A stretch of 64,000 nucleotides of DNA, taken from NCBI RefSeq assembly GCF_000194625.1, contig NC_015320.1, forward strand, positions 1,534,612-1,598,611, written 5' to 3'. Below, one piece after another: positions 15,942-24,650 of the stretch (its first letter is position 1; every line of letters starts with the position of its first letter). This DNA is from Archaeoglobus veneficus SNP6. Lineage in GTDB: Archaea > Halobacteriota > Archaeoglobi > Archaeoglobales > Archaeoglobaceae. Position numbers and translations under genes: made by a program. The notes beneath the pieces are model-generated. The model saw only the letters and a program-made list of their open reading frames with translations, searched no databases and had not been told where the DNA came from.

Positions 15942-16907
15942 ATGGCTGCCATCTCGGTCCAGCGCCTTACGAAGGACTTCAACGGGTTCAGAGCAGTAGA
16001 TTCCGTAAGCTTTGATGTTTTTGAAGGGGAAATTTTCGGTCTTCTCGGCCCAAATGGGGCAGGAAAAACCACAACCGTAAAGATGCTCGTTACTCTCCTC
16101 AAGCCAACATCCGGAAGGGCTACCGTTGCGGGATATGATGTTGTCAGGCAGGCAGATGAAGTGAGGAAAAGAATTGGTATCGTTTTTCAGGAGCCTACTC
16201 TCGATTTAGAGCTGACGGCAAAGGAAAACCTCGACTTCCACGGCAGACTCTACGGGATGAGTAAGGAGGAAAGGAGAAAGAGGATAAAAGAAGTTCTCGA
16301 GCTTGTTGAACTTGAGGATAGGGCTAACGTTCAGGTTAAGAAGTTTAGTGGCGGGATGCAGCGCAGACTTGAGATTGCAAGGGGCCTCATGCACGAGCCC
16401 GAGATACTCTTCCTTGACGAACCAACCCTTGGCCTCGATGCTCAAACAAGGAGGAAGATATGGGAGTACATTGAGAGTTTGAAGAGGAAAGGAGTCACGG
16501 TAGTGCTCACAACACATTACATCGAGGAGGCAGAAAGACTGTGCGACAGAGTAGCCATAATCGACTCCGGGAAGATTATAGCCCTCGGTACGCCAAATGA
16601 GCTCAAGAGGTCGATAGGTGGCGACATGCTTACGTTCGAGATTGAAGGGAGCGAGAAAGGTGTAAACTTCGATATCGGTATTGCAGAGAATGTCATCATT
16701 CAAAATGGCGTGGTTGAGATGACCGTTAAAAATGGAGAAGAAACTATTCCTGTTGTGATAGAGCACCTACAGCGCGAGGGTGTTAGGATAAAGTCCGTGA
16801 ACCTCAGAAGGCCGACACTCGAGGACGTTTTCATCAACCTGACAGGGAGAAAGATGAGGGAAGACGGAGAAGAGTGGAAGTTCTGGCTCAGGATGAGGAG
16901 AAGATGA
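15942..16907 (+). CDS. ABC-2 type exporter ATP-binding protein (DrrA-like)
   Basis: A 321-residue ABC ATPase. Walker A Gly-Pro-Asn-Gly-Ala-Gly-Lys-Thr-Thr is at residues about 36-44, the Q loop is Phe-Gln-Glu-Pro-Thr, the signature Phe-Ser-Gly-Gly-Met-Gln-Arg-Arg, Walker B Ile-Leu-Phe-Leu-Asp-Glu-Pro-Thr and the switch His in Thr-Thr-His-Tyr. A C-terminal extension of about 80 residues with Arg-Arg-Pro-Thr-Leu-Glu-Asp-Val-Phe is typical of DrrA-type drug or lipid exporters. It overlaps the permease gene by 4 bases (ATGA). Confidence 0.93.
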   Translation: MAAISVQRLTKDFNGFRAVDSVSFDVFEGEIFGLLGPNGAGKTTTVKMLVTLLKPTSGRATVAGYDVVRQADEVRKRIGIVFQEPTLDLELTAKENLDFHGRLYGMSKEERRKRIKEVLELVELEDRANVQVKKFSGGMQRRLEIARGLMHEPEILFLDEPTLGLDAQTRRKIWEYIESLKRKGVTVVLTTHYIEEAERLCDRVAIIDSGKIIALGTPNELKRSIGGDMLTFEIEGSEKGVNFDIGIAENVIIQNGVVEMTVKNGEETIPVVIEHLQREGVRIKSVNLRRPTLEDVFINLTGRKMREDGEEWKFWLRMRRR

Positions 16908-17653
16908 AAGACCTGCAGGGCGTGTACGTACTCTGGCTTAGAGATATGAAGAGATACGTCAGGGCGAGGAGCAGGTTATTTGGTTCCCTCGGAATGCCCC
17001 TTTTCTTCCTCATATCCTTCAATCTTGGTTTCAGGAGGGCACAGATTCCATCTTTGAACATATCCTACACTGATTTTCTCGCACCCGGCGTGGTGGCCAT
17101 GGTCGTGCTTTTTACAAGCGTGTTCTCAGGCGTTTCAGTTGTCTGGGACAGACAGTTTGGCTTTTTGCGTGAGATAATGGTCGCTCCCATAAGCAGAACC
17201 GCCATTGCGCTCGGCAGGATTCTCGGCGGGGCAACGACGGCAGTAGTGCAGGGCTGGATAATGCTCGTCGTGAGTCTCGCGATAGGTTTCGTGCCCCACT
17301 TTGCCGGGCTGCTTCCTGCAACACTTTTCATGATGCTTACAGCCATAGCTTTTACGGGTGTGGGAGTTGCTATTTCAACGTTGATGAAGGACATCCACGG
17401 ATTCCAGATAATCATCAATTTCTTCGTCTTTCCAGTTTTTCTGCTGTCTGGAGCGATCTTTCCAGTTAAAGAGTTGGGGAATGCCGCATTTCTTGCCATG
17501 ATTAATCCCCTGAGCTACGGCGTTGACGGTATAAGATGGAGTCTAACAGGTTACACTGAAATGGGCCCTCTGCACGATCTATTTGCTCTCACCGCGTTTT
17601 CCATCGCCATAGTACTGCTTGCGAGCTTTCTTTTTGAGAGGACGGAGGTTTAA
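16904..17653 (+). CDS. ABC-2 type exporter permease (DrrB-like)
   Basis: A 249-residue permease with six transmembrane segments and the ABC-2 signature region around Gly-Phe-Leu-Arg-Glu-Ile-Met-Val-Ala-Pro-Ile-Ser-Arg. It pairs with the ATPase just upstream to export a drug, lipid or polymer. ATG 16904 was chosen because it overlaps the ATPase stop as ATGA. Confidence 0.92.
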   Translation: MKDLQGVYVLWLRDMKRYVRARSRLFGSLGMPLFFLISFNLGFRRAQIPSLNISYTDFLAPGVVAMVVLFTSVFSGVSVVWDRQFGFLREIMVAPISRTAIALGRILGGATTAVVQGWIMLVVSLAIGFVPHFAGLLPATLFMMLTAIAFTGVGVAISTLMKDIHGFQIIINFFVFPVFLLSGAIFPVKELGNAAFLAMINPLSYGVDGIRWSLTGYTEMGPLHDLFALTAFSIAIVLLASFLFERTEV

Positions 17654-17716
17654 TGGGGTTAAGCATATCACGGCTAAGTTCAAAAATATTTTATATTTGA
17701 CCGACTATCACACTCT

Positions 17717-18016
17717 ATGGTGTTGAGGAAGTTGAGACAGGAGGCCGAAATTGCTCTCAGACACCTCGAGGTTCTTCAGGCTGTGCTCGACAACCAGCCC
17801 ATAGGGATTTTCAAGCTTGCAGAACTGATGGACATGCCAAAGCACAAGATTCGCTACTCACTAAGGGTTCTTGAGCAGTCCGGAATCATAGAACCCACAC
17901 AGTATGGAGCAATCGTAAGGGATGATGCGGATAGGGTATTCGATAACCTGAAGAGAGAAATTAAAGAGATAAAAGAGTATGTAGATAGAATGGATGAAAT
18001 AATACAAAAGCTATAA
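17717..18016 (+). CDS. small winged-helix regulator
   Basis: A 99-residue protein with a winged-helix domain (Gly-Ile-Phe-Lys-Leu-Ala-Glu-Leu-Met-Asp-Met-Pro-Lys-His-Lys-Ile-Arg-Tyr-Ser-Leu) and a C-terminal charged helix rich in Glu and Lys, probably a dimerising coiled coil. A TATA-like TTTTATATTT lies about 25 bases before the ATG, so it has its own leaderless mRNA. It may regulate the exporter upstream; this is inferred from position only. Confidence 0.75.
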   Translation: MVLRKLRQEAEIALRHLEVLQAVLDNQPIGIFKLAELMDMPKHKIRYSLRVLEQSGIIEPTQYGAIVRDDADRVFDNLKREIKEIKEYVDRMDEIIQKL

Positions 18017-18062
18017 AAAATCTGTTAAAATTTAAAATTTCAACTCTATGCTAATGGTTCTT

Positions 18063-18266
18063 TTACTCGACAACTTCAGCAAAAGCGTACTTTCTGAGAA
18101 CCTTCGTCACTCTCACAGTTACGTCGTCGCCAACCCTCGTACCGGGGACGAAGACGACGAAGCCACTAATTCTTGCTATTCCGTCTCCACCACTACCCAA
18201 TGCCTCAATTTTTACCTGTCTGATATCTCCGACCTCTACGGGAGGTCTTCTTCCAAATTCTTCCAA
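18063..18266 (-). CDS. TRAM-domain protein
   Basis: A TRAM domain of about 60 residues (Val-Glu-Val-Gly-Asp, Ala-Leu-Gly-Ser-Gly-Gly-Asp-Gly-Ile-Ala-Arg, Val-Phe-Val-Pro-Gly) fills the protein. Single-TRAM proteins in archaea bind RNA and act as RNA chaperones. The start chosen is TTG 18266 because a strong Shine-Dalgarno GGAGGTG lies 6 bases before it; this gives 67 residues, the usual family size. The open frame extends to ATG 18338 without homology. Confidence 0.85.
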   Translation of the reverse strand: MEEFGRRPPVEVGDIRQVKIEALGSGGDGIARISGFVVFVPGTRVGDDVTVRVTKVLRKYAFAEVVE

Positions 18267-18457
18267 ACTTCGCACCTCCAAACTTAATTTCACTACCTCT
18301 TGTGCCCGACTATTTAATCTTTTTGGCTGAGATAACAATCTGTCATCTCTCCTTATACTGTAACCCCAACGAATTTCCGAGACCGTAGCGTAGGGTGAAA
18401 GCTCGTGGCATTTGGATATTAAAAAATAGAAATTAATAAAAATATCTTAAAAACCAT

Positions 18458-18883
18458 CTAACTTCCCTGAACGAGCTTCTCCACATCGAGCCAGAGGATT
18501 AGCTCCACTCTGTCATTTATCCTGTCCTTTATTATGGCCTTTGCATATTCGCCAAGCTCCGTTGCATCTTCGAGCTGATCTGGCAGAACGTCGTCTACTG
18601 AAATCACCTCGTCAACCTTAATGCCGACGCTCTTGCCAACGTCAAGCACTATTATTCGCTGCTTGTCCTCGTTAACCTCCGAGGAGTCCACGTTGAGCAG
18701 AACCTTTGGGTCTATTATCGTACAAACTTCTCCCCTCAGATCCATGATTCCCTCCACATGCGGAGGAGCATTGGGTATCCGCGTAATGTTCTGCACCTTC
18801 ACGACTTCCTTGACATCGTTGACGGAAATTGCAAAGTAGCCATTTCCGAGTTTAAACTTGACGACCTTATCAATCCCGGCCAT
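18458..18883 (-). CDS. cheW: chemotaxis coupling protein CheW
   Basis: A 141-residue CheW: two SH3-like subdomains with Val-Val-Lys-Phe-Lys-Leu-Gly, Ile-Met-Asp-Leu-Arg-Gly-Glu-Val, Ile-Ile-Asp-Pro and Val-Gly-Ile-x-Val-Asp-Glu-Val. It links chemoreceptors to the CheA kinase. ATG 18883 follows an AGGGTGA site by 8 bases; GTG 18895 is also in frame. The chemoreceptor gene ends 22 bases upstream, so the two form a unit; no other che gene is present here. Confidence 0.93.
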   Translation of the reverse strand: MAGIDKVVKFKLGNGYFAISVNDVKEVVKVQNITRIPNAPPHVEGIMDLRGEVCTIIDPKVLLNVDSSEVNEDKQRIIVLDVGKSVGIKVDEVISVDDVLPDQLEDATELGEYAKAIIKDRINDRVELILWLDVEKLVQGS

Positions 18884-18905
18884 GGCTGTTTTCACCCTTC
18901 AGTAC

Positions 18906-21575
18906 TTACTCCACTTTAAAGCGCTGCACGATTTTAAGCAACCCTTCAGCCATCCTTGCAAGCTCTTCTGCTGCTCTCGTTATCTCGTCAATGCTCGAAG
19001 CCTGTTCCTCTGCTGCAGCGGCGGTGTTCTCAACTTCTCTGGCGTTCTCGAGGGCAACCTGGTAGACTCTGTCTGAGAGAGAAGCAAGGTTCTGTACAGC
19101 GTTGGCCTGGTCGTCCATGGCTCTCTTTATCTCTCTCATGCCTGTAGCCGTCTCTTCTATAACTTCCCTTATCTTCTCTATCTTCTCCACTATGTCGCTG
19201 ACGCTTCTGACAGCGTTTTCTGTCTTCATGCTGGAGTTCTGGACAGATTCGGCAAGTTTGTGCATGCTGTCCTGTATCTCTTTAATGAGGGCTGCAATGC
19301 TCTTCGCAGATTCCTGAGTTTCATTTGCAAGCTTGCCAACTTCTCCGGCGACAACTGCGAATCCTCTGCCCTGCTCTCCAACTCTTGCTGCCTCTATGTT
19401 GGCGTTGAGTGCGAGCAATGAGGTCTGTTCTGCAATCTTTGTGATTATGTCCACTATTTCTCCAATCTGTTCTGCCTTCTTAACGAGTTCTTCGACTTCC
19501 TGCGTTACCAGCTGGTTGGCTTGAGCGAGGCTGTCCATGTTCCTTATAACGTTGTTTGAAGATTCTACACCCTCCATCGCTGCCTTTTCAGCTTCGGTTG
19601 CAATGTTGAGCACACTTTCAGCACTGCTTGCGGTCTCTTCCGTAATGCCTGAGATTTCTTCCATGAGCTTGTTCGCCTTTTCTATAAGGGAGGTTTGTTC
19701 TTCAGCTCCAGCTGAGATCTTCTGGGCCGATTCTGAGACGGACTTTGAGGCGGAGTTGATTTCTTCTATGCTTGCTGAGAGTTCTTCCGAAGCTGAGGAT
19801 AGCTTGTTGACTGCCTCACTGAGATTCTCGATTATGCTTCTAAGTCCTGAACGCATGTCTTCGAATGCTTTGACGAGCCTGTCGAGGGCGTCGCCGTCTC
19901 TTGTCTCTATTGTGATCTCCTGGGTTAGATCTCCCTCTGCTGCAGCCTCGACTACTGGAAGCAAGGCGTTGACTACTCTTTCAACATACTCCTTCTCTTC
20001 TTTGATTTCTTTTTCTTTTTCTTTGAGGTCTGTTATATCTACAAGGAATCCAAGGGCTCCAATCAACTCGTTGTCAACGCGTATGGGTATTCCAGAAACG
20101 AGCAGGTATATTTTTCTTCCATCTTTTGTCTTTGCAGGCATCTCCTTTCCGATAATCTCTCTTCCAGTCTCGAGAACTTTCTCGGCTATAGTCTTGACAC
20201 CGAGGACTTCAGATAACCTCTTTCCGATTATACTTTCCGCACTCTCGTAGCCAACAAAATCCTTTGCAAAAGCGTCGCTTGCGTATTTTATCACACCATT
20301 CGTATCAATGAAGTAAACGTAGCCCGGCCTCGGGAAGCCTTTGAACGTTTCGATGAGTTCTTTCTCCTTCCTCTTCTGCTCTGTGAGGTTTACAGTGTAT
20401 TCAACAGCCCCGATTACCTCGCCATTCTCATCAAGGAGTGGGGTCGCCTTGTACATAATCGGTATCTCCCTGCCGTTGACTCTCGAAACGGTCTCTCCTT
20501 TCCTTGGTTCTTTATACATCATCGCCTGCTTGACTCTACATTCATCAGTACGGCAATGAGGCGTGTTAAAGAGCTGATAGCACTTCAGGCCGATGACGTC
20601 TTCCGGCTTCTTACCAGCAACTGCAGCAGCAGCCTCGTTTGCCATTTTAATTGTGAAATCTTTATCAACCCATATAACGGGCGTTCCGACTCCATTGAGG
20701 ACATTCTGAATTTCTTCGCCCTTCTGCTTAAGTTCGTTGATCTTTTTCCTCAGATTTTCTCTCAATTTCAAACCAGCTTCAGTAAGCGTGTTCAGCTCTT
20801 TAACTGGGAACATTCTCTCTACGAATGACTGCCTGCTTACTTCAAGCTCAGCATCGAGGTTGCCTCCTGCCACGGCGGTCATGAACGTCGTAATGCTGCC
20901 TATACTGCGACCAACGCCCGTGATGAGCAACAACATTATGAAAAGAACTGCCAGCATTGCAATGAACATCAGCATGCTGAGACCTTTAGTAAAGGTCACT
21001 CTTTCCTGAGCATATTTAGCAACGGATTCATCCATGTTCTCATAGAAAGAGTGTATCCTTTCCACATTTTCATCGTTCGTTACGTAGTTATATGCATCGA
21101 TGAACTTCTGATTTGGCATGCCGTTAACGGTCGGTGGCTCAGAAATCAAAACTTCGAGATTTCTCTCGTATACCCACCAATCACTCTTGTGGTCGTCAAG
21201 ATTGCGTAAAACCTCGTCCGGAACAAATAGCGTGTTACCGCCAAGAATCGCATTGAAGTATTCTGCAACCATGTTTGGTGGTTTCGCCGATTCAAGCCTT
21301 GCGATGTTATCGTCGAACTTTGTCATCCACTCTCTTATGCTCTGTTTTGCGTTCTCGTCTCCATGGTAGAGTCTCACAGAATCAAAAGCCATCTGATGAA
21401 TCGCAAGTGATTGTTCACCGACTATGCTCTCTACTACGAGGTGGTTGTGTTCTACTCCATCTATGTAAATGCAAAGACCCATATTCAGGAGAAATAGAAG
21501 CAGTATCAGCCCCATGCCGACTATTGCCCTCCCCCTCAGGCTCATCTCTTTCAGCGATAGCACCCCGTTACCCAT
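18906..21575 (-). CDS. methyl-accepting chemotaxis protein with two PAS domains
   Basis: An 889-residue transmembrane chemoreceptor. TM1 lies at about 16-38 and TM2 at about 196-220, enclosing an extracytoplasmic sensor of about 155 residues. Then come a HAMP linker, PAS 1 (with Asn-Gly-Val-Gly-Thr-Pro-Val-Ile-Trp), PAS 2 (Phe-Pro-Arg-Pro-Gly-Tyr-Val-Tyr-Phe), a second HAMP-like segment and the signalling domain. The signalling tip reads [17 protein letters not shown]. Two internal PAS domains after a periplasmic sensor suggest both external and redox/internal input. It lies beside cheW. Confidence 0.93.
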   Translation of the reverse strand: MGNGVLSLKEMSLRGRAIVGMGLILLLFLLNMGLCIYIDGVEHNHLVVESIVGEQSLAIHQMAFDSVRLYHGDENAKQSIREWMTKFDDNIARLESAKPPNMVAEYFNAILGGNTLFVPDEVLRNLDDHKSDWWVYERNLEVLISEPPTVNGMPNQKFIDAYNYVTNDENVERIHSFYENMDESVAKYAQERVTFTKGLSMLMFIAMLAVLFIMLLLITGVGRSIGSITTFMTAVAGGNLDAELEVSRQSFVERMFPVKELNTLTEAGLKLRENLRKKINELKQKGEEIQNVLNGVGTPVIWVDKDFTIKMANEAAAAVAGKKPEDVIGLKCYQLFNTPHCRTDECRVKQAMMYKEPRKGETVSRVNGREIPIMYKATPLLDENGEVIGAVEYTVNLTEQKRKEKELIETFKGFPRPGYVYFIDTNGVIKYASDAFAKDFVGYESAESIIGKRLSEVLGVKTIAEKVLETGREIIGKEMPAKTKDGRKIYLLVSGIPIRVDNELIGALGFLVDITDLKEKEKEIKEEKEYVERVVNALLPVVEAAAEGDLTQEITIETRDGDALDRLVKAFEDMRSGLRSIIENLSEAVNKLSSASEELSASIEEINSASKSVSESAQKISAGAEEQTSLIEKANKLMEEISGITEETASSAESVLNIATEAEKAAMEGVESSNNVIRNMDSLAQANQLVTQEVEELVKKAEQIGEIVDIITKIAEQTSLLALNANIEAARVGEQGRGFAVVAGEVGKLANETQESAKSIAALIKEIQDSMHKLAESVQNSSMKTENAVRSVSDIVEKIEKIREVIEETATGMREIKRAMDDQANAVQNLASLSDRVYQVALENAREVENTAAAAEEQASSIDEITRAAEELARMAEGLLKIVQRFKVE

Positions 21576-21855
21576 AGCATCACCTCAGCTATAATTATTG
21601 TAATGACATGAGGTAGTATAAAAAGTTATCTCATAATTGTAATTAGCATAACTCAACCAGACAAACGATAAAAAGCAAACTGTTGAAGAACAGAAAAGTC
21701 AAAAATAGTCTAAAATAACAGAAAAAAGGAGAACATTCCGATATAAAGCAAGTATAGAAGAAAGCCGGTAGATTAGGAGGAGAGCTGGAGACTAACCACA
21801 AACAACACTTCAAAATTCTCCTACATCACAATACCAACCTAACTAAAACAGGGCA
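21576..21855. other. intergenic region without recognisable gene
   Basis: AT-rich stretch between the chemoreceptor start and tRNA-Ala. I see no coding frame of note, no clear hairpin and no known RNA. It must hold the promoter of the chemoreceptor (minus strand); a candidate TATA-like ATAATTATTG is near 21590-21600. Confidence 0.5.
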
Positions 21856-21857
21856 AC

Positions 21858-21868
21858 ATTTAAATTTC
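21858..21868 (+). promoter_or_regulatory. TATA box of tRNA-Ala
   Basis: TTTAAATTT at 21859-21867 lies about 27 bases before the first base of the tRNA, the expected spacing for an archaeal promoter. Confidence 0.6.
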
Positions 21869-21889
21869 TGTACAATGCATGTACACCAA

Positions 21890-21961
21890 GGGCTCGTAGC
21901 TCAGCGGAAGAGCGCCGCCTTCGCGAGGCGGAGGCCGCGGGTTCAAATCCCGCCGAGTCCA
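21890..21961 (+). tRNA. tRNA-Ala, anticodon CGC
   Basis: A 72-base cloverleaf: acceptor GGGCTCG pairs with CGAGTCC, anticodon stem CCGCC/GGCGG around loop TTCGCGA (anticodon CGC), T stem CGCGG/CCGCC-type with loop TTCAAAT, and discriminator A. CCA is not encoded. Its 3' half is copied at 23280-23322, marking an integrated element. Confidence 0.96.
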
Positions 21962-21962
21962 C
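21920..21962. repeat. attachment site, left copy (43 bp, tRNA-Ala 3' half)
   Basis: From the anticodon loop to one base past the discriminator of tRNA-Ala. Identical over 43 bases to 23280-23322. The two copies bound an element of about 1.4 kb. Confidence 0.92.
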
Positions 21963-22055
21963 TCGGGTACCTTACACTTCCGCTACTGTGGACACAGAAG
22001 CAATCTCATTTCGTCCACTGAACAAAAGAACAAAGAGATTCAGTTGACTGAACGC

Positions 22056-22295
22056 TTACCCAAACAGCTCTTTGATCAGCTCTTTTTTATCGACTCCAAG
22101 ATGTTCAGCAACACCCCTCAGAATTGAGTTGAGCGTCCCGGGCTTTAACGCCCTGTGCTTCGGGATTGTTATGTGGTGCTCTCCTTCAAGCCTTGTTAGC
22201 CTCATGTGGCTCCCTGTCTGCCTCGTAACTACATAACCGTATTTTCTGAGGAGTCTGGCGAGTTCCTCTCCGCTCAGATCCCTTGGAAGTTTCAT
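22056..22295 (-). CDS. hicA: HicA-family toxin (mRNA interferase)
   Basis: A 79-residue HicA/YcfA protein: Leu-Ser-Gly-Glu-Glu-Leu-Ala-Arg-Leu-Leu-Arg-Lys-Tyr-Gly-Tyr, then Gln-Thr-Gly-Ser-His with the catalytic His, and Ile-Thr-Ile-Pro-Lys-His before a C-terminal helix with Leu-Asn-Ser-Ile-Leu-Arg. The double-stranded-RNA-binding fold cleaves mRNA. The gene overlaps hicB by 4 bases (ATGA). It lies inside the tRNA-Ala element, where it may act as an addiction module. Confidence 0.9.
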   Translation of the reverse strand: MKLPRDLSGEELARLLRKYGYVVTRQTGSHMRLTRLEGEHHITIPKHRALKPGTLNSILRGVAEHLGVDKKELIKELFG

Positions 22296-22513
22296 AGAGT
22301 TAAAACCTCTTGCCTGACTATGTGGAGTCTGATTATCTCTGGTCTTTCCTCTTCATCGAAGTGGCATTCCACAGCATCCTTCACCATTTCTCTTAGCTCT
22401 TCAATGGAATCAGCCTGAGTAAAGATTGAGTAGCCAAGAGCCTGAGCTGTGTAACCGTCATCGGTTTCCTCCACAAGAAAAATGATCTCGTTCAGTTTCT
22501 TTGTTTCCTGCAT
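22292..22513 (-). CDS. hicB: HicB-family antitoxin
   Basis: A 73-residue HicB-like protein with a partial RNase H-like fold: Ile-Ile-Phe-Leu-Val-Glu-Glu-Thr-Asp-Asp-Gly-Tyr, Ala-Leu-Gly-Tyr-Ser-Ile-Phe-Thr-Gln and Ser-Ile-Glu-Glu-Leu-Arg. It lacks a C-terminal DNA-binding domain, so repression of its own promoter is uncertain. It lies directly before the toxin gene, the order antitoxin then toxin. Confidence 0.85.
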   Translation of the reverse strand: MQETKKLNEIIFLVEETDDGYTAQALGYSIFTQADSIEELREMVKDAVECHFDEEERPEIIRLHIVRQEVLTL

Positions 22514-22537
22514 ATTGTTAAATCTGATTTAGGGAGT

Positions 22538-23322
22538 TTAATACTTTTTGCAGAGGTTGACAAGCTCTTCCAGCCTAACCCCCTCAGGCACCAGGTTAAC
22601 CTCCTTCCACGCTGCCATGTACTGCTCGTAGATCTCACTGGGGAGCTTCCCGTCATAGCTCTGGACGTCCAGGCTGCCAGTGTTGTGTGCCATGATGTAA
22701 TCCCTTAGCCCTGGATGGACGGCTGGAACTACTCTACCATCGGGAAGCTGAACGGTCAGGACATTGTTGCACATCTGCTCGAAGAACTTGCGGAAGTGTC
22801 CGTATGCACCAGGTCTCTGGCCTGTATAGGCTGCGAAAAGAACACCGGCAATGTACTTCAGCTTAATTGGTAGGGGTACTGGGTAGTTCCATATTGCCTT
22901 AAGAACGTTCTCCACGTCTGGTTCCCTGATAAGGATAGTGTTGATCTTCTTGGTGGGTTTCTGAGGTCTTTCGAGAACCTCCTGGATATCTCTGAAAAAT
23001 CGGTTTCTTGTCCTCTTATACAACATTCAAGGAAGTTCTTCGTGTTGTCGTGGAACTTGCACTGTGCCTGATAATCGTAGTTTTCCCGGTACCAGTTCTG
23101 GAATTCCATCAAGGTTTCACGGGAAATCATCCCGTTAGTTCTGCTGAGCAATTCCCGGTGGGCTTTGTCTATCCAGTACTGGCTTTTTCTGGATTTAACT
23201 CTGCTCAGCCTGTACTTCAGGTACTCTATGCTGAGGTCTGCATCCACTTTGAACGAATCCAGCTGCTCATTAAGCTGCATTCGCGAGGCGGAGGCCGCGG
23301 GTTCAAATCCCGCCGAGTCCAC
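22538..23322 (-). pseudogene. archaeal integrase remnant, frameshifted and internally deleted
   Basis: Two overlapping frames (23322-22858 and 23026-22538) together resemble an archaeal phage-type integrase. The first begins in the att copy with Gly-Phe-Glu-Pro-Ala-Ala-Ser and gives the core-binding domain; near 23020 the homology moves to the other frame. The second has box I Arg in Ala-Ala-Tyr-Thr-Gly-Gln-Arg-Pro-Gly-Ala, then jumps at once to Phe-Arg-Lys-Phe-Phe-Glu-Gln-Met and to the end region with the candidate nucleophile Tyr (Gln-Ser-Tyr-Asp-Gly-Lys). About 70 residues seem missing between, so the enzyme is dead. Confidence 0.8.
23280..23322. repeat. attachment site, right copy (43 bp)
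   Basis: Exact repeat of the tRNA-Ala 3' half (21920-21962), not a whole tRNA. The sequence to 23546 beyond it has no gene that I can support. Confidence 0.92.
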
Positions 23323-23546
23323 CTAATTTACATTTCTAATACACTCCTTTTCAGATTTTGGGATAAGTGTTGCAAAACTGCAGCTCATCTCGCACCTCAG
23401 CCCAAATTTTCATTTCTTTCTTCTTTGTCAATTTTATATTACATTCTGTAAGTGAGGATGATTGCAATAAAAGTATCCACGAGTGAGTATTTGAGGATGG
23501 TAAGGTTACCAAGTTCTCCGACAATCAACAGATAAATAACAAAAAA

Positions 23547-24650
23547 CTAAACAGCAAGCTCACTCTCAACCAGACTTATCGCCTTGTCTATTTCCTTCTT
23601 GAGGAATTCAGGCAGACCTTTTATGTCGATTTCCATGAATCCTCTTATGATGGCTGACGTAGCCTCGTCCCTTGTCAACCCCCTTGCCATTAAGTAGAAT
23701 ATCTCCTCCTCAGCTATCTTGCCTATCGCAGCTTCGTGGCTTAAATCCACGTTTGGATACCTCGCTTCAAGCTCTGGAATCGCGTGAATCGCTCCCTTCT
23801 CAGATAGCATCAGCCCGCGGCACTCGAGGTGTCCCCTGACATTTGCAGCGTTGCCGACGATATGCCCCCTCGCAATAACGCTGCCACCCTTGCTTATCGT
23901 TCTCGAGAGGATATCAGCACTGCTGTTTTCGCCCTCAAGAACGGCCTTACTGCCCGCATCTACTATCGAACCCTCCGTTGCGAGGATTATACTGCTGAAG
24001 ATCGCTGTGGCGTCCTTCTTAAGGTAGGCGGTGGGATACATCTGGACGAGCTTAACGGGACTCAGGAGAACGTAATTGCTTATGTAAACTCCTCCTTCCT
24101 CCACAATAGCCGCACTCCTCGGTCTTACTTCAATTCCAGAATCCCAGCTGTGTATCATTGTAAAGGTGAGCTTTGCGTTCTTCTTGACGAAAAACTCGGA
24201 TATTCCAATGTGCATTCCCGATGCAACACCGGGATGTGAAGCACAGCCCGAGATTATGTTTATCTCCGACCCCTCTTCGGCAATTATGATGTTGTGCACC
24301 TTCTGCTTCCTGATTCCTCGCAGGTACAGGCATGCTTCGACGGGGATATCTACTTTCTTACCGGGCAGAGCCCTTATGAAGTAACCGTTGAAGTCCTCAG
24401 CAGCGAGTCTGGTGTACTCGTCCTGATCCTGCTTTACGGCCTTCCAGAGGTAGTCCTTAACCCAGTCGTATTTCTCCATTGCTTGCTTTATTCCCATGAC
24501 CTCGACGCCGTCGAGCCACTTGAGCGAGAACTTTACGTCTTGGTCAACTTGAAGGAAAGTTGCAGATCTCTCGTCGGGACTGAGTTCAGCCCCAACGCTT
24601 TCGAGCCTTTTCTTTACTTCTGGTTCGAGTTCGGGAATTCTCTCAGACAT
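23547..24650 (-). CDS. sufB: SufB/SufD-type Fe-S cluster scaffold protein
   Basis: A 367-residue SufB/D family protein with the right-handed beta-helix core, rich in Gly, Val and Ile. Recognisable parts are Gly-Cys-Ala-Ser-His-Pro-Gly-Val, Pro-Arg-Ser-Ala-Ala-Ile-Val, Glu-Cys-Arg-Gly-Leu, Leu-Ser-His-Glu-Ala-Ala-Ile-Gly-Lys and Leu-Met-Ala-Arg-Gly-Leu-Thr-Arg-Asp-Glu-Ala. With SufC it builds Fe-S clusters. It overlaps the end of sufC. ATG 24650 and GTG 24662 are both possible starts. Confidence 0.92.
   Translation of the reverse strand: MSERIPELEPEVKKRLESVGAELSPDERSATFLQVDQDVKFSLKWLDGVEVMGIKQAMEKYDWVKDYLWKAVKQDQDEYTRLAAEDFNGYFIRALPGKKVDIPVEACLYLRGIRKQKVHNIIIAEEGSEINIISGCASHPGVASGMHIGISEFFVKKNAKLTFTMIHSWDSGIEVRPRSAAIVEEGGVYISNYVLLSPVKLVQMYPTAYLKKDATAIFSSIILATEGSIVDAGSKAVLEGENSSADILSRTISKGGSVIARGHIVGNAANVRGHLECRGLMLSEKGAIHAIPELEARYPNVDLSHEAAIGKIAEEEIFYLMARGLTRDEATSAIIRGFMEIDIKGLPEFLKKEIDKAISLVESELAV

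Noticed and set aside
23281-23322. A second tRNA-Ala gene
   Set aside because: Only the 3' half is present; it is an attachment-site copy.
23450-23510. C/D box small RNA (GATGA near 23457)
   Set aside because: C box does not fit the consensus well and no D box CUGA is at the right distance.
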